64,000 nt of DNA from Oceanobacillus sp. HTM 045 (GTDB lineage: Bacteria > Pseudomonadota > Alphaproteobacteria > Rhodobacterales > Rhodobacteraceae): contig WNWL01000002.1 of the NCBI GenBank assembly GCA_009733745.1, forward strand, positions 620,001 to 684,000. Reading direction: 5' to 3'. A program made the translations under genes and the position numbers. The notes beneath the pieces are model-generated. The model was not told where the DNA came from, ran no database searches, and saw only the letters and a list, made by a program, of their open reading frames with translations. Each line of letters begins with the position of its first letter. Position 1 is the stretch's first letter. Shown piece by piece: positions 26,366 through 35,473 of this stretch.

Positions 26366-26937
26366 GCATCGAGGTGCACCCGCTGACCGCCGCGCGGTGG
26401 CCGGACCTTGAGGCGGTCATGGGCGAGCGCGGCGGGTCGGGCGGGTGCTGGTGCATGCTCTGGCGGCTGCCGGCGAAGGCTTGGGAGGCCGGCAAGGGCG
26501 CGCCCAACCGCGCCGCGCTGCGCGAGCGGGCATCGCAGGATCCGCCGCCTGGACTGGTCGCATATCTCGATTCCGTGCCGTCAGGCTGGATTTCAGTCGC
26601 GAAACGAGATGAATTTCCGCGCCTCGACGCGTCGCGCGTGATGGCGCGGGTGGATGATGCGCCGGTCTGGTCCGTCACCTGTTTCCTCGTGAAGGCGGGC
26701 GCGCGGGGCAAGGGCGTCGCCGGCGCGCTGCTGGACGCGGCCTGCGATTTCGTGGCGGCGCAGGGGAGCGAATGGATCGAGGGATACCCGGTCGATCCGC
26801 TCGGCGGGCGCTATGCTGCGGGCTTCGCATGGACCGGGCTGAAGAGCGTTTTCGACCGCTCCGGCTTCACGGAAGTGGCCCGCCGGTCGGAGAAAAGACC
26901 TATAATGCGCAAACACTTGGGGAGAGTCGCGACATGA
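26362..26937 (+). CDS. GNAT family N-acetyltransferase
   Basis: A 191-residue protein with TTG start overlapping the upstream stop (TTGA) and a strong GGAGGAG 6 bases before it. The GNAT acetyl-CoA loop is seen in VTCFLVKAGARGKGVAGALLDAACDF (about 105-130). An N-terminal CWCMLWR motif (about residues 30-36) is characteristic of a GNAT subfamily seen in many proteobacteria. Acceptor unknown. Confidence 0.83.
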   Translation: MSIEVHPLTAARWPDLEAVMGERGGSGGCWCMLWRLPAKAWEAGKGAPNRAALRERASQDPPPGLVAYLDSVPSGWISVAKRDEFPRLDASRVMARVDDAPVWSVTCFLVKAGARGKGVAGALLDAACDFVAAQGSEWIEGYPVDPLGGRYAAGFAWTGLKSVFDRSGFTEVARRSEKRPIMRKHLGRVAT

Positions 26938-27347
26938 ACGACGAGGTGCGCACCGGTCAATGCCTCTGCGGTGCAGTCGGATACACCCTGTCGGGCCCGC
27001 TCGAGCCGCCGATGATCTGCCACTGCCGGGAATGCCAGCGCCAGTCGGGCCATGCCTGGGCCGCAGTCACGGCACCGCTGGAGGCCGTCAAGCTGCGCGA
27101 GGAAGGCAGCCTGCGCTGGTACCGCGCCAGCGCGAAGGCGCGGCGGGGCTTCTGCGAGGACTGCGGAAGTTTCCTTTTCTGGCAAGAGGTTGGCGCCGAG
27201 ACGATCGACATCTCGATGGGCTCGCTGGACCAGCGGGACGACATTCCCCTGGTGGGCGAGATCTGGTGCTCGGAGCGCGCGCCCTATTCCGCGCAGGTCG
27301 GCAAGGAAGGTGTTCCCCAGCACGAGAAGGGCGCCCCGGAGGACTAG
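26934..27347 (+). CDS. GFA family (glutathione-dependent formaldehyde-activating-like) protein
   Basis: A 137-residue CENP-V/GFA domain protein. Zinc-binding cysteines are in order: GQCLCGAVGY (Cys9, Cys11), CHCRECQRQSG (about 29-39) and GFCEDCGSFL (about 72-81). The start is the ATGA overlap with the GNAT gene; the longer frame is a shadow. Most members are not true formaldehyde-activating enzymes, and the role here is unknown. Confidence 0.85.
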   Translation: MNDEVRTGQCLCGAVGYTLSGPLEPPMICHCRECQRQSGHAWAAVTAPLEAVKLREEGSLRWYRASAKARRGFCEDCGSFLFWQEVGAETIDISMGSLDQRDDIPLVGEIWCSERAPYSAQVGKEGVPQHEKGAPED

Positions 27348-27352
27348 GAAAC

Positions 27353-27382
27353 ATGTCACCGGGCGGGAATTGCCGGTGACAT
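27353..27382. repeat. Inverted repeat after the GFA gene
   Basis: Ten-base arms (27353-27362 and 27373-27382, ATGTCACCGG / CCGGTGACAT) around a ten-base loop begin six bases after the GFA stop. There is no T-tract, so it is either a weak terminator or a 3'-end stabiliser. The remainder up to 27633 holds no recognisable gene. Confidence 0.55.
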
Positions 27383-27633
27383 ACCCCGGCGAACTCGGGT
27401 GACTTCCGCGGGGCTTCGCGGCGACAGTTTCATAGTGCCGCGGCAATGTCAGGGGTATCGCCCGAGGGCGCGGACTTCACCGCCGAGGGTGAATTTAAGA
27501 CAATCTCAACCTTCTCGCCACCGCCCGGGCGCGGCCGTCCGGGGGCTGTCTGACAGCGTCATCGAAGTTTCGCCGACGGATGTTCCGGGGGGTCTGCGTT
27601 CAGCCTTCGCATGCAAGCCACGGGAGATGAATC

Positions 27634-27978
27634 ATGCGATCGATACCCGCAGTCCTGGTTCTTGCGTTCAGTGTTTCGGCGGCCGGTCCGGCCGCGGCTT
27701 TTTCCGACGGTCCGCGCGGCGCGGCGATGGGGAAGATCGGCGAGGCGCGCGGCGCGCCGGTCCATCGGGTCGATGACGGCTACGCGCGGCACGGCGGCTA
27801 CCTTGGTGTGTCGGTGCGCGAGATCCGGCGCAATCTCAACGCGCGCGGGTTCCGCGTCGCCGAGATCGAGCATGACGACGACGAGATCGAGATCGAGGCC
27901 TACCGGGGCGGGGTCGAGTACGAGATCGAGGTCGACCGCCGCACCGGTTTCATCACCGAGTTCGAGCGCGACGACTGA
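27634..27978 (+). CDS. Small exported PepSY-like acidic protein
   Basis: A 114-residue protein with a signal peptide (MRSIPAVLVLAFSVSAAGPAAAF) and a C-terminal domain of about 55 residues. The domain reads VREIRRNLNARGFRVAEIEHDDDEIEIEAYRGGVEYEIEVDRRTG, which matches the PepSY pattern (helix, then two strands ending in D..TG). It is probably periplasmic, perhaps a protease-inhibitor or metal-binding module. It stands alone, with GGGAG-like bases upstream (27625-27629). Confidence 0.75.
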   Translation: MRSIPAVLVLAFSVSAAGPAAAFSDGPRGAAMGKIGEARGAPVHRVDDGYARHGGYLGVSVREIRRNLNARGFRVAEIEHDDDEIEIEAYRGGVEYEIEVDRRTGFITEFERDD

Positions 27979-27979
27979 A

Positions 27980-28021
27980 CCGCCTCACCCTGGCCGCCTC
28001 ACCCTGGCCGCTTCACCCTGG
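27980..28021. repeat. Three 14-bp tandem repeats
   Basis: The unit CCGCCTCACCCTGG occurs at 27980-27993, 27994-28007 and (one mismatch) 28008-28021, immediately after the PepSY-like gene stop and before the convergent folD. It is noncoding and likely a slippage product. Confidence 0.85.
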
Positions 28022-28030
28022 CCGCCGAAC

Positions 28031-28053
28031 GCTGACCGCCTCAGGCGGTCAGC
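28031..28053. repeat. Hairpin centred on the folD stop codon
   Basis: Perfect 10-bp arms GCTGACCGCC (28031-28040) and GGCGGTCAGC (28044-28053) flank a three-base loop that is the folD stop codon. It has no T-tract; it could serve as a two-way transcription or mRNA 3'-end barrier between convergent genes. Confidence 0.6.
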
Positions 28054-28943
28054 CCCTCCGGCTCCGGAAGGCGGTGGGCGCGGCAGCAGGCGGTCAGCGT
28101 GTTGGCCAGCAGGCAGGCGATGGTCATCGGGCCGACGCCGCCCGGGACGGGGGTGATGGCGCCCGCCACCTCGGCGCAGCTCTCGAAATGGCAGTCGCCG
28201 ACGAGGCGCATCTTGCCCTCGCCCTTCTCGGGCGCGGGGATGCGGTTGATGCCGACATCGATCACGGTAGCGCCGGGCTTGACGAACTCGCCGGTGACCA
28301 TCTCGGGGCGGCCGACCGCGGCGATCAGGATGTCGGCGCGGCGGCAGACCTCCTCGATGTCCTTCGTGCGGGAATGGGCGATGGTCACGGTGCAGCTGTC
28401 GCGCAGCAGAAGCTGCGCCATCGGCTTGCCGACGATGTTGGAGCGGCCGATCACCACCGCGTCCTTGCCGGAGAGCGAGCCGAGCCGGTCGCGCAGCAGC
28501 ATCAGGCAGCCGAGCGGGGTGCAGGGCACCATCGACTTCTGCCCGGTGCCGAGCAGGCCGACATTTGAGATGTGGAAACCGTCCACGTCCTTCGCGGGTG
28601 CGATCGCGTTGATCACCAGCTCGGAGTTCAGGTGCGGCGGCAGCGGAAGCTGCACGAGGATGCCGTGGACGCGGGAATCGGTGTTGAGTTGCTCGATCAG
28701 GTCCAGAAGCTCGTTCTGCGGCGTGTCGGCCGGCAGGCGGTGCTCGAAGGATTCCATGCCCGCCTCGATGGTCTGGGCGTGCTTGTTGCGCACGTAGACC
28801 TGGCTCGCGGGGTCCTCGCCGACGAGGACGACGGCGAGGCCCGGCACGATGTCGTGCACGCTTTTCAGCTCGGCGACATGCTGCGCCACCCGGCCGCGCA
28901 CGTCCGCCGCGAATGCCTTGCCATCGATGATTTCGGCCGCCAT
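28041..28943 (-). CDS. folD: Bifunctional methylenetetrahydrofolate dehydrogenase / methenyltetrahydrofolate cyclohydrolase
   Basis: A 300-residue FolD of normal length. The N-terminal domain has [20 protein letters not shown] (about 38-57) including the catalytic Lys. The C-terminal Rossmann domain has [16 protein letters not shown] (about 165-180) and the closing [15 protein letters not shown]. It interconverts 5,10-methylene- and 10-formyl-tetrahydrofolate with NADP in the cytosol. It is monocistronic on the minus strand. Confidence 0.97.
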   Translation of the reverse strand: MAAEIIDGKAFAADVRGRVAQHVAELKSVHDIVPGLAVVLVGEDPASQVYVRNKHAQTIEAGMESFEHRLPADTPQNELLDLIEQLNTDSRVHGILVQLPLPPHLNSELVINAIAPAKDVDGFHISNVGLLGTGQKSMVPCTPLGCLMLLRDRLGSLSGKDAVVIGRSNIVGKPMAQLLLRDSCTVTIAHSRTKDIEEVCRRADILIAAVGRPEMVTGEFVKPGATVIDVGINRIPAPEKGEGKMRLVGDCHFESCAEVAGAITPVPGGVGPMTIACLLANTLTACCRAHRLPEPEGLTA

Positions 28944-29087
28944 GATTCACTCCCTGTCCCGGACCTTTGCGCTGATCTAGACCGCCGTCGCGGCGTTTGG
29001 CCACCCAGTCGAGACATGCGCTGGCCCGGATGCGTCATCGCCGTGGCGGATCGAGCCGGATCGCACCGGATCGGCTTGTCTTGCCCG

Positions 29088-29555
29088 ATGAACCCGCGAT
29101 TAACGCTCGTGGCGCATCCTGCAAAGATGAAAGGCACCGGGACCTCTCCACTGAATGAAAATCCCCATGGAAATCCGCCGCGCTGGCGCGGCGGGCCGCT
29201 GGGCCCGTGGGCCGTGGGCTGGTTCGCGCTGGTGGCGACGCTCTCGGTGATCGCGGCTGCCGGCAACATCAGCGCGGCGGTGGACGACACCGGCATCGTC
29301 CGCGTGATGCTGCCCCGCTTCACGACCGGCGCCGCTGTCTGCCTCGCCACGATTGGGCTGGCGACGGTGGCGGGGGTCCTGCTGATCGTCTTCGCACGCA
29401 GGCGCGCGGGCTACTTCCTGCTGGCCGGCGCGGCGCTACTGGCGTTCGGGATCAACCTCCACATCGGCATTCCCCTGTCGGAGGCGGCCGCGGGGCTGCT
29501 GGCGCCGGTGATCTCCTGGGCCTTCATCCGCTCCCGCTGGCACCTGCTCGCCTGA
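29088..29555 (+). CDS. Hypothetical four-helix membrane protein
   Basis: A protein of about 155 residues with four hydrophobic segments (near residues 39-60, 79-104, 110-131 and 134-150) and few loops. No family was recognised. The start is uncertain: ATG at 29088 or 29127 (MKGTGTSPLNENPH), neither with a good ribosome binding site. The frame also runs open far upstream antisense to folD, but that part is a shadow. The coding end is followed by GC-rich 9-bp repeats. Confidence 0.6.
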   Translation: MNPRLTLVAHPAKMKGTGTSPLNENPHGNPPRWRGGPLGPWAVGWFALVATLSVIAAAGNISAAVDDTGIVRVMLPRFTTGAAVCLATIGLATVAGVLLIVFARRRAGYFLLAGAALLAFGINLHIGIPLSEAAAGLLAPVISWAFIRSRWHLLA

Positions 29556-29556
29556 G

Positions 29557-29600
29557 CCGCGCCCACCGCGCCCGCCGCGCCCGCCGCGCCCTTGCGGCGG
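29557..29600. repeat. Four 9-bp tandem repeats with a hairpin
   Basis: The unit CCGCGCCC(A/G/T) is repeated four times at 29557-29592, directly after the membrane protein stop. The last unit overlaps a 7-bp stem (29581-29587 with 29594-29600). It is noncoding, possibly a weak terminator. Confidence 0.75.
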
Positions 29601-29662
29601 AGTGATCGGATTTCCCGGCCCGCGTTGAAGTGGCCGGGGCCGCGCTCTAGGGTCGCCGCGAA

Positions 29663-29681
29663 CCCGGTACGCGATACCGGG
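29663..29681. promoter_or_regulatory. Palindrome upstream of the iron-type ABC operon
   Basis: Seven-base arms CCCGGTA (29663-29669) and TACCGGG (29675-29681) with a five-base spacer lie 35 bases before the GTG start of the binding-protein gene. It could be a repressor operator or a leader hairpin. No known iron-regulator consensus was matched. Confidence 0.4.
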
Positions 29682-29716
29682 AATCGGCACCGATAAGCGG
29701 CAAGGCGAGGACGCGC

Positions 29717-30757
29717 GTGTTTCGTTTGATTGGCATTCTCCTCCTGATCGCGACCGCGCTGCCGGCCTCGGCGCGCATGGTCACCGACAGCGCGGGCCGG
29801 GTGGTGGAGATCCCCGACCGGGTCGAGACGGTGTTCGCCGCGGGGCCGCCCGCCTCGATCCTCGTCTACATCGTGCAGCCGGACGCGCTGACCGGCTGGC
29901 CCCGCGCGCTGCGGGAGGAGGAACTTCCCTACATCGCCGCGCCCTACCGCGGGCTGCCGGAGACGGGGCGGCTGACCGGGCGGGGCGGCGAGGCGAACCT
30001 GGAGCGCGTGCTGGAGATCGCGCCGGACCTGATCATCGACTTCGGCTCGGTCACCGACACCTATGTCGACCTCGCCGACCGGGTGCAGGCACAGACCGGC
30101 ATCCCCTACCTGCTGATCGACGGGCGCTTCGACAACACCGCCGCGGCGCTGCGGCTGGTCGGCGACGTGCTCGGCGTGCCGGACCGGGGCGAGGAACTGG
30201 CCGCGCATGTGGAGGGCACCTTCTCCCGGCTGGACGCGCTGCTGGAGGAGGTGCCCGCCGACGCGCGCCCGCGGGTCTATCTCGCGCGCGGGCCGGACGG
30301 GCTGGAGACCGGGCTCGCCGGGTCGATCAACACCGAGATCATCGAGCGGGCGGGCGGCATCAACGTCGCCGATCCCGGCCCGGGGGCGGATGTGCGCCGC
30401 GGGATCGTGCAGGCGAGCCCGGAGCAGGTGATCATCGCCGATCCCGGCATCGTGCTGACCTGGGACCGGAGCTTCTACCGCCGGGTCTGGTCCGACCCGC
30501 TCTGGCAGGGCATCTCGGCGGTGCGGGCGAAGCGGGTCTACCTCTCGCCGACCGCGCCGTTCGGCTGGATCGACCGCCCGCCCTCGCTCAACCGGGTGAT
30601 GGGGCTGATCTGGCTGGCGGGCCTGTTCTATCCCGACCGCTGGGACGGCGACCTGCGGGCCGAGACGCGGGAGTTCTACAGGCTCTACTACCATGTCGAT
30701 CTCGGCGAGGATGACCTCGAGGTGCTGCTGGAATGGGCGCAGGGCGACGCACCCTGA
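29717..30757 (+). CDS. Iron/siderophore (or corrinoid)-type ABC substrate-binding protein
   Basis: A 346-residue class III periplasmic binding protein (FecB/FhuD/BtuF fold). It has a signal peptide (MFRLIGILLLIATALPASA), the typical opening MVTDSAGRVVEIPDRVETVFA, the NLERVLEIAPDLIID motif (about 94-108) and a long backbone helix, followed by NTEIIERAGGINVAD. Start is GTG with CGAGGA upstream. No lipobox is seen, so it is probably free in the periplasm. The ligand (ferric siderophore, haem, cobalamin) is not decided by sequence; no TonB receptor lies nearby. Confidence 0.87.
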   Translation: MFRLIGILLLIATALPASARMVTDSAGRVVEIPDRVETVFAAGPPASILVYIVQPDALTGWPRALREEELPYIAAPYRGLPETGRLTGRGGEANLERVLEIAPDLIIDFGSVTDTYVDLADRVQAQTGIPYLLIDGRFDNTAAALRLVGDVLGVPDRGEELAAHVEGTFSRLDALLEEVPADARPRVYLARGPDGLETGLAGSINTEIIERAGGINVADPGPGADVRRGIVQASPEQVIIADPGIVLTWDRSFYRRVWSDPLWQGISAVRAKRVYLSPTAPFGWIDRPPSLNRVMGLIWLAGLFYPDRWDGDLRAETREFYRLYYHVDLGEDDLEVLLEWAQGDAP

Positions 30758-31764
30758 GCGGCGTGCGCTTGGGTGCGGGCGGCGTCGCGCCGGTCGCGCT
30801 GCTGGCGCTCGCCGTCCTGGCGGCGGCCTTCCTCTGCCTGCTGGCCGGGCCGTTCGAAATCGGCGCGGGGCGGGCGCTGGCGATCCTGTTCGGCGCGGAG
30901 GAGGGCACGCGGGAGGCGCGGGTGATCCTCGGCATCCGCCTGCCGCGGGTGCTGGCGGCGCTGCTGGTCGGCGCGGCGCTGGCGGCGGCGGGGGCGACCT
31001 ACCAGGCGATCTTCCGCAACCCGCTGGTCTCGCCCGACATCCTCGGCGTCTCGGCCGGCGCGAGCCTCGGCGCGGTGCTCGGCATCTTCCTCGCGCTGCC
31101 GGTGGCGGCGATCCAGGGGATGGCCTTCGCCGGCGGACTCGGCGCGGTTGCGCTGGTCAGCGCGATCGGCGCGGCGGTGCGGGGGCGTGACCCGGTGCTG
31201 ATCCTGATCCTCGCGGGCGTGGTGGTCGGCGCGCTGGCGGGGGCGGCGACCTCGCTCCTGAAGGTGATGGCCGACCCCTACGACCAGCTGCCAGCGATCA
31301 CCTTCTGGCTGCTCGGCAGCCTCGCCGCGGTGACGGGCGGCGACCTCTGGCCGACGCTGCCCGCCGTCGCCGTCGGCCTCGTGCCGCTGGTGCTGCTGCG
31401 CTGGCGGATCAACGTGCTCTCGCTGGGCGACGAGGAGGCGCGCACGCTCGGGATCGAGGCGGCGCGGCTGCGCGGGCTGACCATCGTCTGTGCCACGCTG
31501 GTGACGGCGAGCGTGGTGGCGCTGGCCGGCGTGGTCGGCTGGGTCGGGCTGGTGATCCCGCATCTCGCGCGAATGATCACCGGGCCGGGCTTCGGCCGGC
31601 TGCTGCCCGCCGCGGCGCTGATGGGAGCGGGCTACCTGCTGCTGACCGACACGCTGGCGCGGACGATGGCGACAACCGAGATCCCGCTCGGGATCCTCAC
31701 CGCGGTGGTTGGCGCGCCGTTCTTCCTCTGGCTACTGATGCGCGGCAGGCGGGGGTGGGCGTGA
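30733..31764 (+). CDS. FecCD-family ABC permease
   Basis: A 343-residue, ten-helix permease of the BtuC/FhuB/FecCD class, with RLPRVLAALLVGAALAAAGATYQAIFRNPLVSPDILGVSAGA (about residues 68-110), the strongest family signature, and GWVGLVIPHLARM near the C-terminus. Its ATG lies 25 bases inside the binding-protein gene, indicating coupling. Confidence 0.93.
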   Translation: MGAGRRTLSGVRLGAGGVAPVALLALAVLAAAFLCLLAGPFEIGAGRALAILFGAEEGTREARVILGIRLPRVLAALLVGAALAAAGATYQAIFRNPLVSPDILGVSAGASLGAVLGIFLALPVAAIQGMAFAGGLGAVALVSAIGAAVRGRDPVLILILAGVVVGALAGAATSLLKVMADPYDQLPAITFWLLGSLAAVTGGDLWPTLPAVAVGLVPLVLLRWRINVLSLGDEEARTLGIEAARLRGLTIVCATLVTASVVALAGVVGWVGLVIPHLARMITGPGFGRLLPAAALMGAGYLLLTDTLARTMATTEIPLGILTAVVGAPFFLWLLMRGRRGWA

Positions 31765-32531
31765 GGCTGGCGGCGGAGGGCCTCGCCATCGGCCACGGGC
31801 GGGTGCGGGTGGCGGGGGGCATCTCGCTTTCCGCCGGGCCGGGGGAGGTGCTCTGCCTGCTCGGGCCGAACGGCTCGGGCAAGACCACGCTCTTCCGCAC
31901 GCTGCTCGGGCTGATCCCGGCGCTGGAGGGGGAGGTGACGCTCGGGGGCGACCCGGCCGGGCGGCTGTCGCGCGCGGAGATCGCGCGGCGAGTGGCCTTC
32001 GTGCCGCAGGCGCATCTGCCGGTCTTCCCGTTCCCGGCCCGGGAGGTGGTGCTGATGGGCCGGAGCGCGCGGCTCGGCGCCTTCGCCCAGCCCGGCCCCG
32101 CCGACCGGGAGATCGCCGCGGAGGCGATGGAGCGGATCGGCATCGCCGACCTCGCGGAGCGGGACTACACCCGCCTCTCCGGCGGGCAGCGGCAACTGGT
32201 GCTGATCGCCCGCGCGCTGGCGCAGGAGGCGCCGCTGCTGGTGATGGACGAGCCGACGGCGAGCCTCGACTTCGGCAACCAGGCGCGGGTGCTGGGCGAG
32301 ATCGCCGCGCTGGCGGGGCGCAATCTCGGGGTGGTGCTCTCGACCCACGACCCGGACCACGCGCTGGCGCTCGGCACCCGGGTCGTGGTGCTGCACGAGG
32401 GCGCCATCGCGGCGGAGGGCGCGCCCGGCGAGGTGCTGACGGCGGAGCTGCTGACCCGGGTCTACGGCGTGCCCGTCAGCGTCGAGACGCTGCCGGGCGG
32501 GCGCCGGGTCTGCGTGCCGGCGATCGGCTGA
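31755..32531 (+). CDS. ABC transporter ATP-binding protein of the iron/corrinoid system
   Basis: A 258-residue FecE/BtuD-type ATPase. Walker A is GPNGSGKTT (about residues 36-44), the Q-loop VPQAHLPVF, signature LSGGQRQLV, Walker B LLVMDEPTASLD and H-loop STHDPDHA. GTG at 31755 or 31761 could start; both overlap the permease end. It completes a three-gene importer. Confidence 0.93.
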   Translation: MGVRLAAEGLAIGHGRVRVAGGISLSAGPGEVLCLLGPNGSGKTTLFRTLLGLIPALEGEVTLGGDPAGRLSRAEIARRVAFVPQAHLPVFPFPAREVVLMGRSARLGAFAQPGPADREIAAEAMERIGIADLAERDYTRLSGGQRQLVLIARALAQEAPLLVMDEPTASLDFGNQARVLGEIAALAGRNLGVVLSTHDPDHALALGTRVVVLHEGAIAAEGAPGEVLTAELLTRVYGVPVSVETLPGGRRVCVPAIG

Positions 32532-32603
32532 TCGCGGAGGCAGGTGTGGCCATCGCGGCGCCCGCAGGCATAGTCTGCGGGACGAAGCCGCCCGGAGCCC
32601 GCC

Positions 32604-33602
32604 ATGACCCGCCTCCACCGGATCGACTGCCTGCAATACGCCAACTGGTCGGAGAAGATCTTCCGGCAGATGCGCGCGGCGGAGATGGACGCGGTGCATG
32701 TCACCATCGCCTATCACGAGGATTTCCGCGAGGTCGCGCGCAACGTCGCCGACTGGAACCTGCGCTTCCAGCGCCACGGCGACCTGATCTTCCACGGGCG
32801 CAGCGGCGACGACGTGCGCCGCGCGCGCAGGGAGGGGCGCACAGCGATCTTCTTCGGGTTCCAGACGCCCGCGCCGATCGAGGCGGATATCGGGCTGGTG
32901 GAGGTGGTCCACACGCTTGGCGCGCGGTTCATGCAGCTCACCTACAACAACCAGTCGCTGCTCGCGACCGGCTGCTACGAGGCGGAGGATACCGGCATCA
33001 CCCGGATGGGGCGGCAGGTGATCCGCGAGATGAACCGGGTCGGGTTGGTGGTGGACATGAGCCATTCGGCCCACCGCTCGACGCTGGAGGCGATCGAGCT
33101 GTCGGAGCGGCCCATCGCGGTCACTCACGCGAACCCCTCCACCTGGCATCCCGCGCTGCGGAACAAGCCGGACGAGGTTCTGAAGGCACTGGCGGAGAGC
33201 GGCGGGATGCTGGGCTTCTCGCTCTACCCCCACCACCTGCGCGGCGGAAGCGACTGCACCCTGGCAGCGTTCTGCGAGATGGTGGCGCGCACGGCGGAGC
33301 TGACGGGGGTGGAGCGGCTCGGCATCGGCTCCGACCTCTGCCAGGACCAGCCGGACAGCGTGGTGGAGTGGATGCGGGTCGGCCGCTGGAGCCGGGAAAT
33401 CGACTACGGCGAGGGCTCCGCGGCGAATGCCGGCTTCCCGCCGCAGCCCGAGTGGTTCCGCGACGTGCGCGGCTTCGGCGCCATCGCCGGCGGGCTGCGC
33501 GAGGCGGGGTTCTCGGAGGCGGAGGTGGGGATGATCCTCGGGGAGAACTGGCTGCGCTTCTTCGACGCGAGCTTCGGGCCGGGTCAGGCGCCGAAGCCGT
33601 AG
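32604..33602 (+). CDS. Peptidase M19 (membrane dipeptidase)-like protein with degenerate metal site
   Basis: A 332-residue TIM-barrel protein of the renal-dipeptidase family. Retained motifs are VDMSHSAHRS (about 149-158), AVTHANPS (about 172-179) and GIGSDLCQD (about 236-244). The N-terminal HxD metal pair is replaced by HRIDCLQ, and the bridging Glu motif appears as GFQTP. Similar variants form a recognisable subgroup, so it is probably a functional enzyme on a non-dipeptide substrate. It has no signal peptide. Its end overlaps the convergent amidohydrolase gene by 19 bases. Confidence 0.82.
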   Translation: MTRLHRIDCLQYANWSEKIFRQMRAAEMDAVHVTIAYHEDFREVARNVADWNLRFQRHGDLIFHGRSGDDVRRARREGRTAIFFGFQTPAPIEADIGLVEVVHTLGARFMQLTYNNQSLLATGCYEAEDTGITRMGRQVIREMNRVGLVVDMSHSAHRSTLEAIELSERPIAVTHANPSTWHPALRNKPDEVLKALAESGGMLGFSLYPHHLRGGSDCTLAAFCEMVARTAELTGVERLGIGSDLCQDQPDSVVEWMRVGRWSREIDYGEGSAANAGFPPQPEWFRDVRGFGAIAGGLREAGFSEAEVGMILGENWLRFFDASFGPGQAPKP

Positions 33603-34441
33603 AGCCGGGCGGGCGTCTCGACGAGTATTTGTTGGCGCGCCCGGTCGTCCGGGGCCCAGCCGAGCACGGTGTCGAGCAGCGCGGCGTCGTCGGGGTAGTC
33701 CTCCTCCCGGGTGACCCCGTTGTGCGGCCAGTTGGAGCCCCAGACCGCGCGCTCGGACGCGTGGGCGAGGATGCGGCGGGAGATGGCGGCGACATCCTCG
33801 AAATCCGGCCCGCCGGTGCGCGAGCTTTCGTAGCCGCCGGCGAGCTTGAAATGGCAGTTGCCGCGGTCGATCAGGCGGAGGATCGCGTCGACCTCCGGAG
33901 CGTCCGGCGCGGGCATGTGCGAGAGGAACTTGCCGTGGTGGTCAAGCACCCAGTCGCCGCGGATCGCCTCAAGCTGCGGCATCCGGTCGAGGATCTCGGC
34001 GCCGTCGAACTGCACGATCAGCGACCAGCCGAAGGCGTGGGTGCGGGCGTTGACCTCCTCCAGCCGGTCCATGCCGGTGGCGCCGGCGATGTTCATGATC
34101 CGCGCGCCGCGCATCCCGGCGGCGTGCAGGCGCTCCATCTCTGCGTCGGTCGTCCCGGCGGTGACGACGCCGACGCCGCGGGCGCGGTCGCCGAGTGCGG
34201 CGAGCGCCGCGACCACGTTGTCGTTGGAGAAGCCGTGCGCGTTGCCCTGCACCACCACGACCCGCTCGATCCCGAGCCGGTCCATCACCTGCTCGTACTC
34301 GCCGATGCCCGGCGCGGCGGGCGGCAGGGGCACGAAGCCCTCCGCCGCCGGGAAGCCGGGCAGGTAGACGTGGATATGGCTGTCGGTCGCGCCCGGCGGC
34401 ATCGCGGTGCGGGGCGGCGGGCCGGTCAGGATGCGGCGCAT
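33584..34441 (-). CDS. Amidohydrolase-superfamily lactone isomerase (D-galactarolactone isomerase-like)
   Basis: A 285-residue amidohydrolase_2 protein (COG3618 group). It has the N-terminal HxH strand (TDSHIHVYLPGF), LDHHGKF (about 166-172), a lysine strand FKLAGGYESS and a C-terminal WGSNWPHNG, where hydrolases such as LigI have DWPH. Loss of the metal/catalytic Asp agrees with the galactarolactone isomerase (Gli) class, which interconverts the aldarolactones made by uronate dehydrogenase. The ATG at 34441 has GGGGAG upstream. It follows kdgD by 17 bases, so the two form an operon. Gli assignment is by context and motif, not by alignment. Confidence 0.78.
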   Translation of the reverse strand: MRRILTGPPPRTAMPPGATDSHIHVYLPGFPAAEGFVPLPPAAPGIGEYEQVMDRLGIERVVVVQGNAHGFSNDNVVAALAALGDRARGVGVVTAGTTDAEMERLHAAGMRGARIMNIAGATGMDRLEEVNARTHAFGWSLIVQFDGAEILDRMPQLEAIRGDWVLDHHGKFLSHMPAPDAPEVDAILRLIDRGNCHFKLAGGYESSRTGGPDFEDVAAISRRILAHASERAVWGSNWPHNGVTREEDYPDDAALLDTVLGWAPDDRARQQILVETPARLYGFGA

Positions 34442-34458
34442 CGGCTCTCTCTCCCCGG

Positions 34459-35453
<995 letters not shown>

Positions 35454-35473
35454 GAGACGGCTGCCGACAGGGG

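Noticed and set aside
27980-28021. CRISPR array
   Set aside because: Repeats are contiguous 14-bp units with no spacers; the repeats at 29557 and 50036 are likewise contiguous.
29556-29716. Cobalamin riboswitch before the FecBCD-type operon
   Set aside because: No B12-box-like conserved core was found; only a short palindrome and repeats are present.
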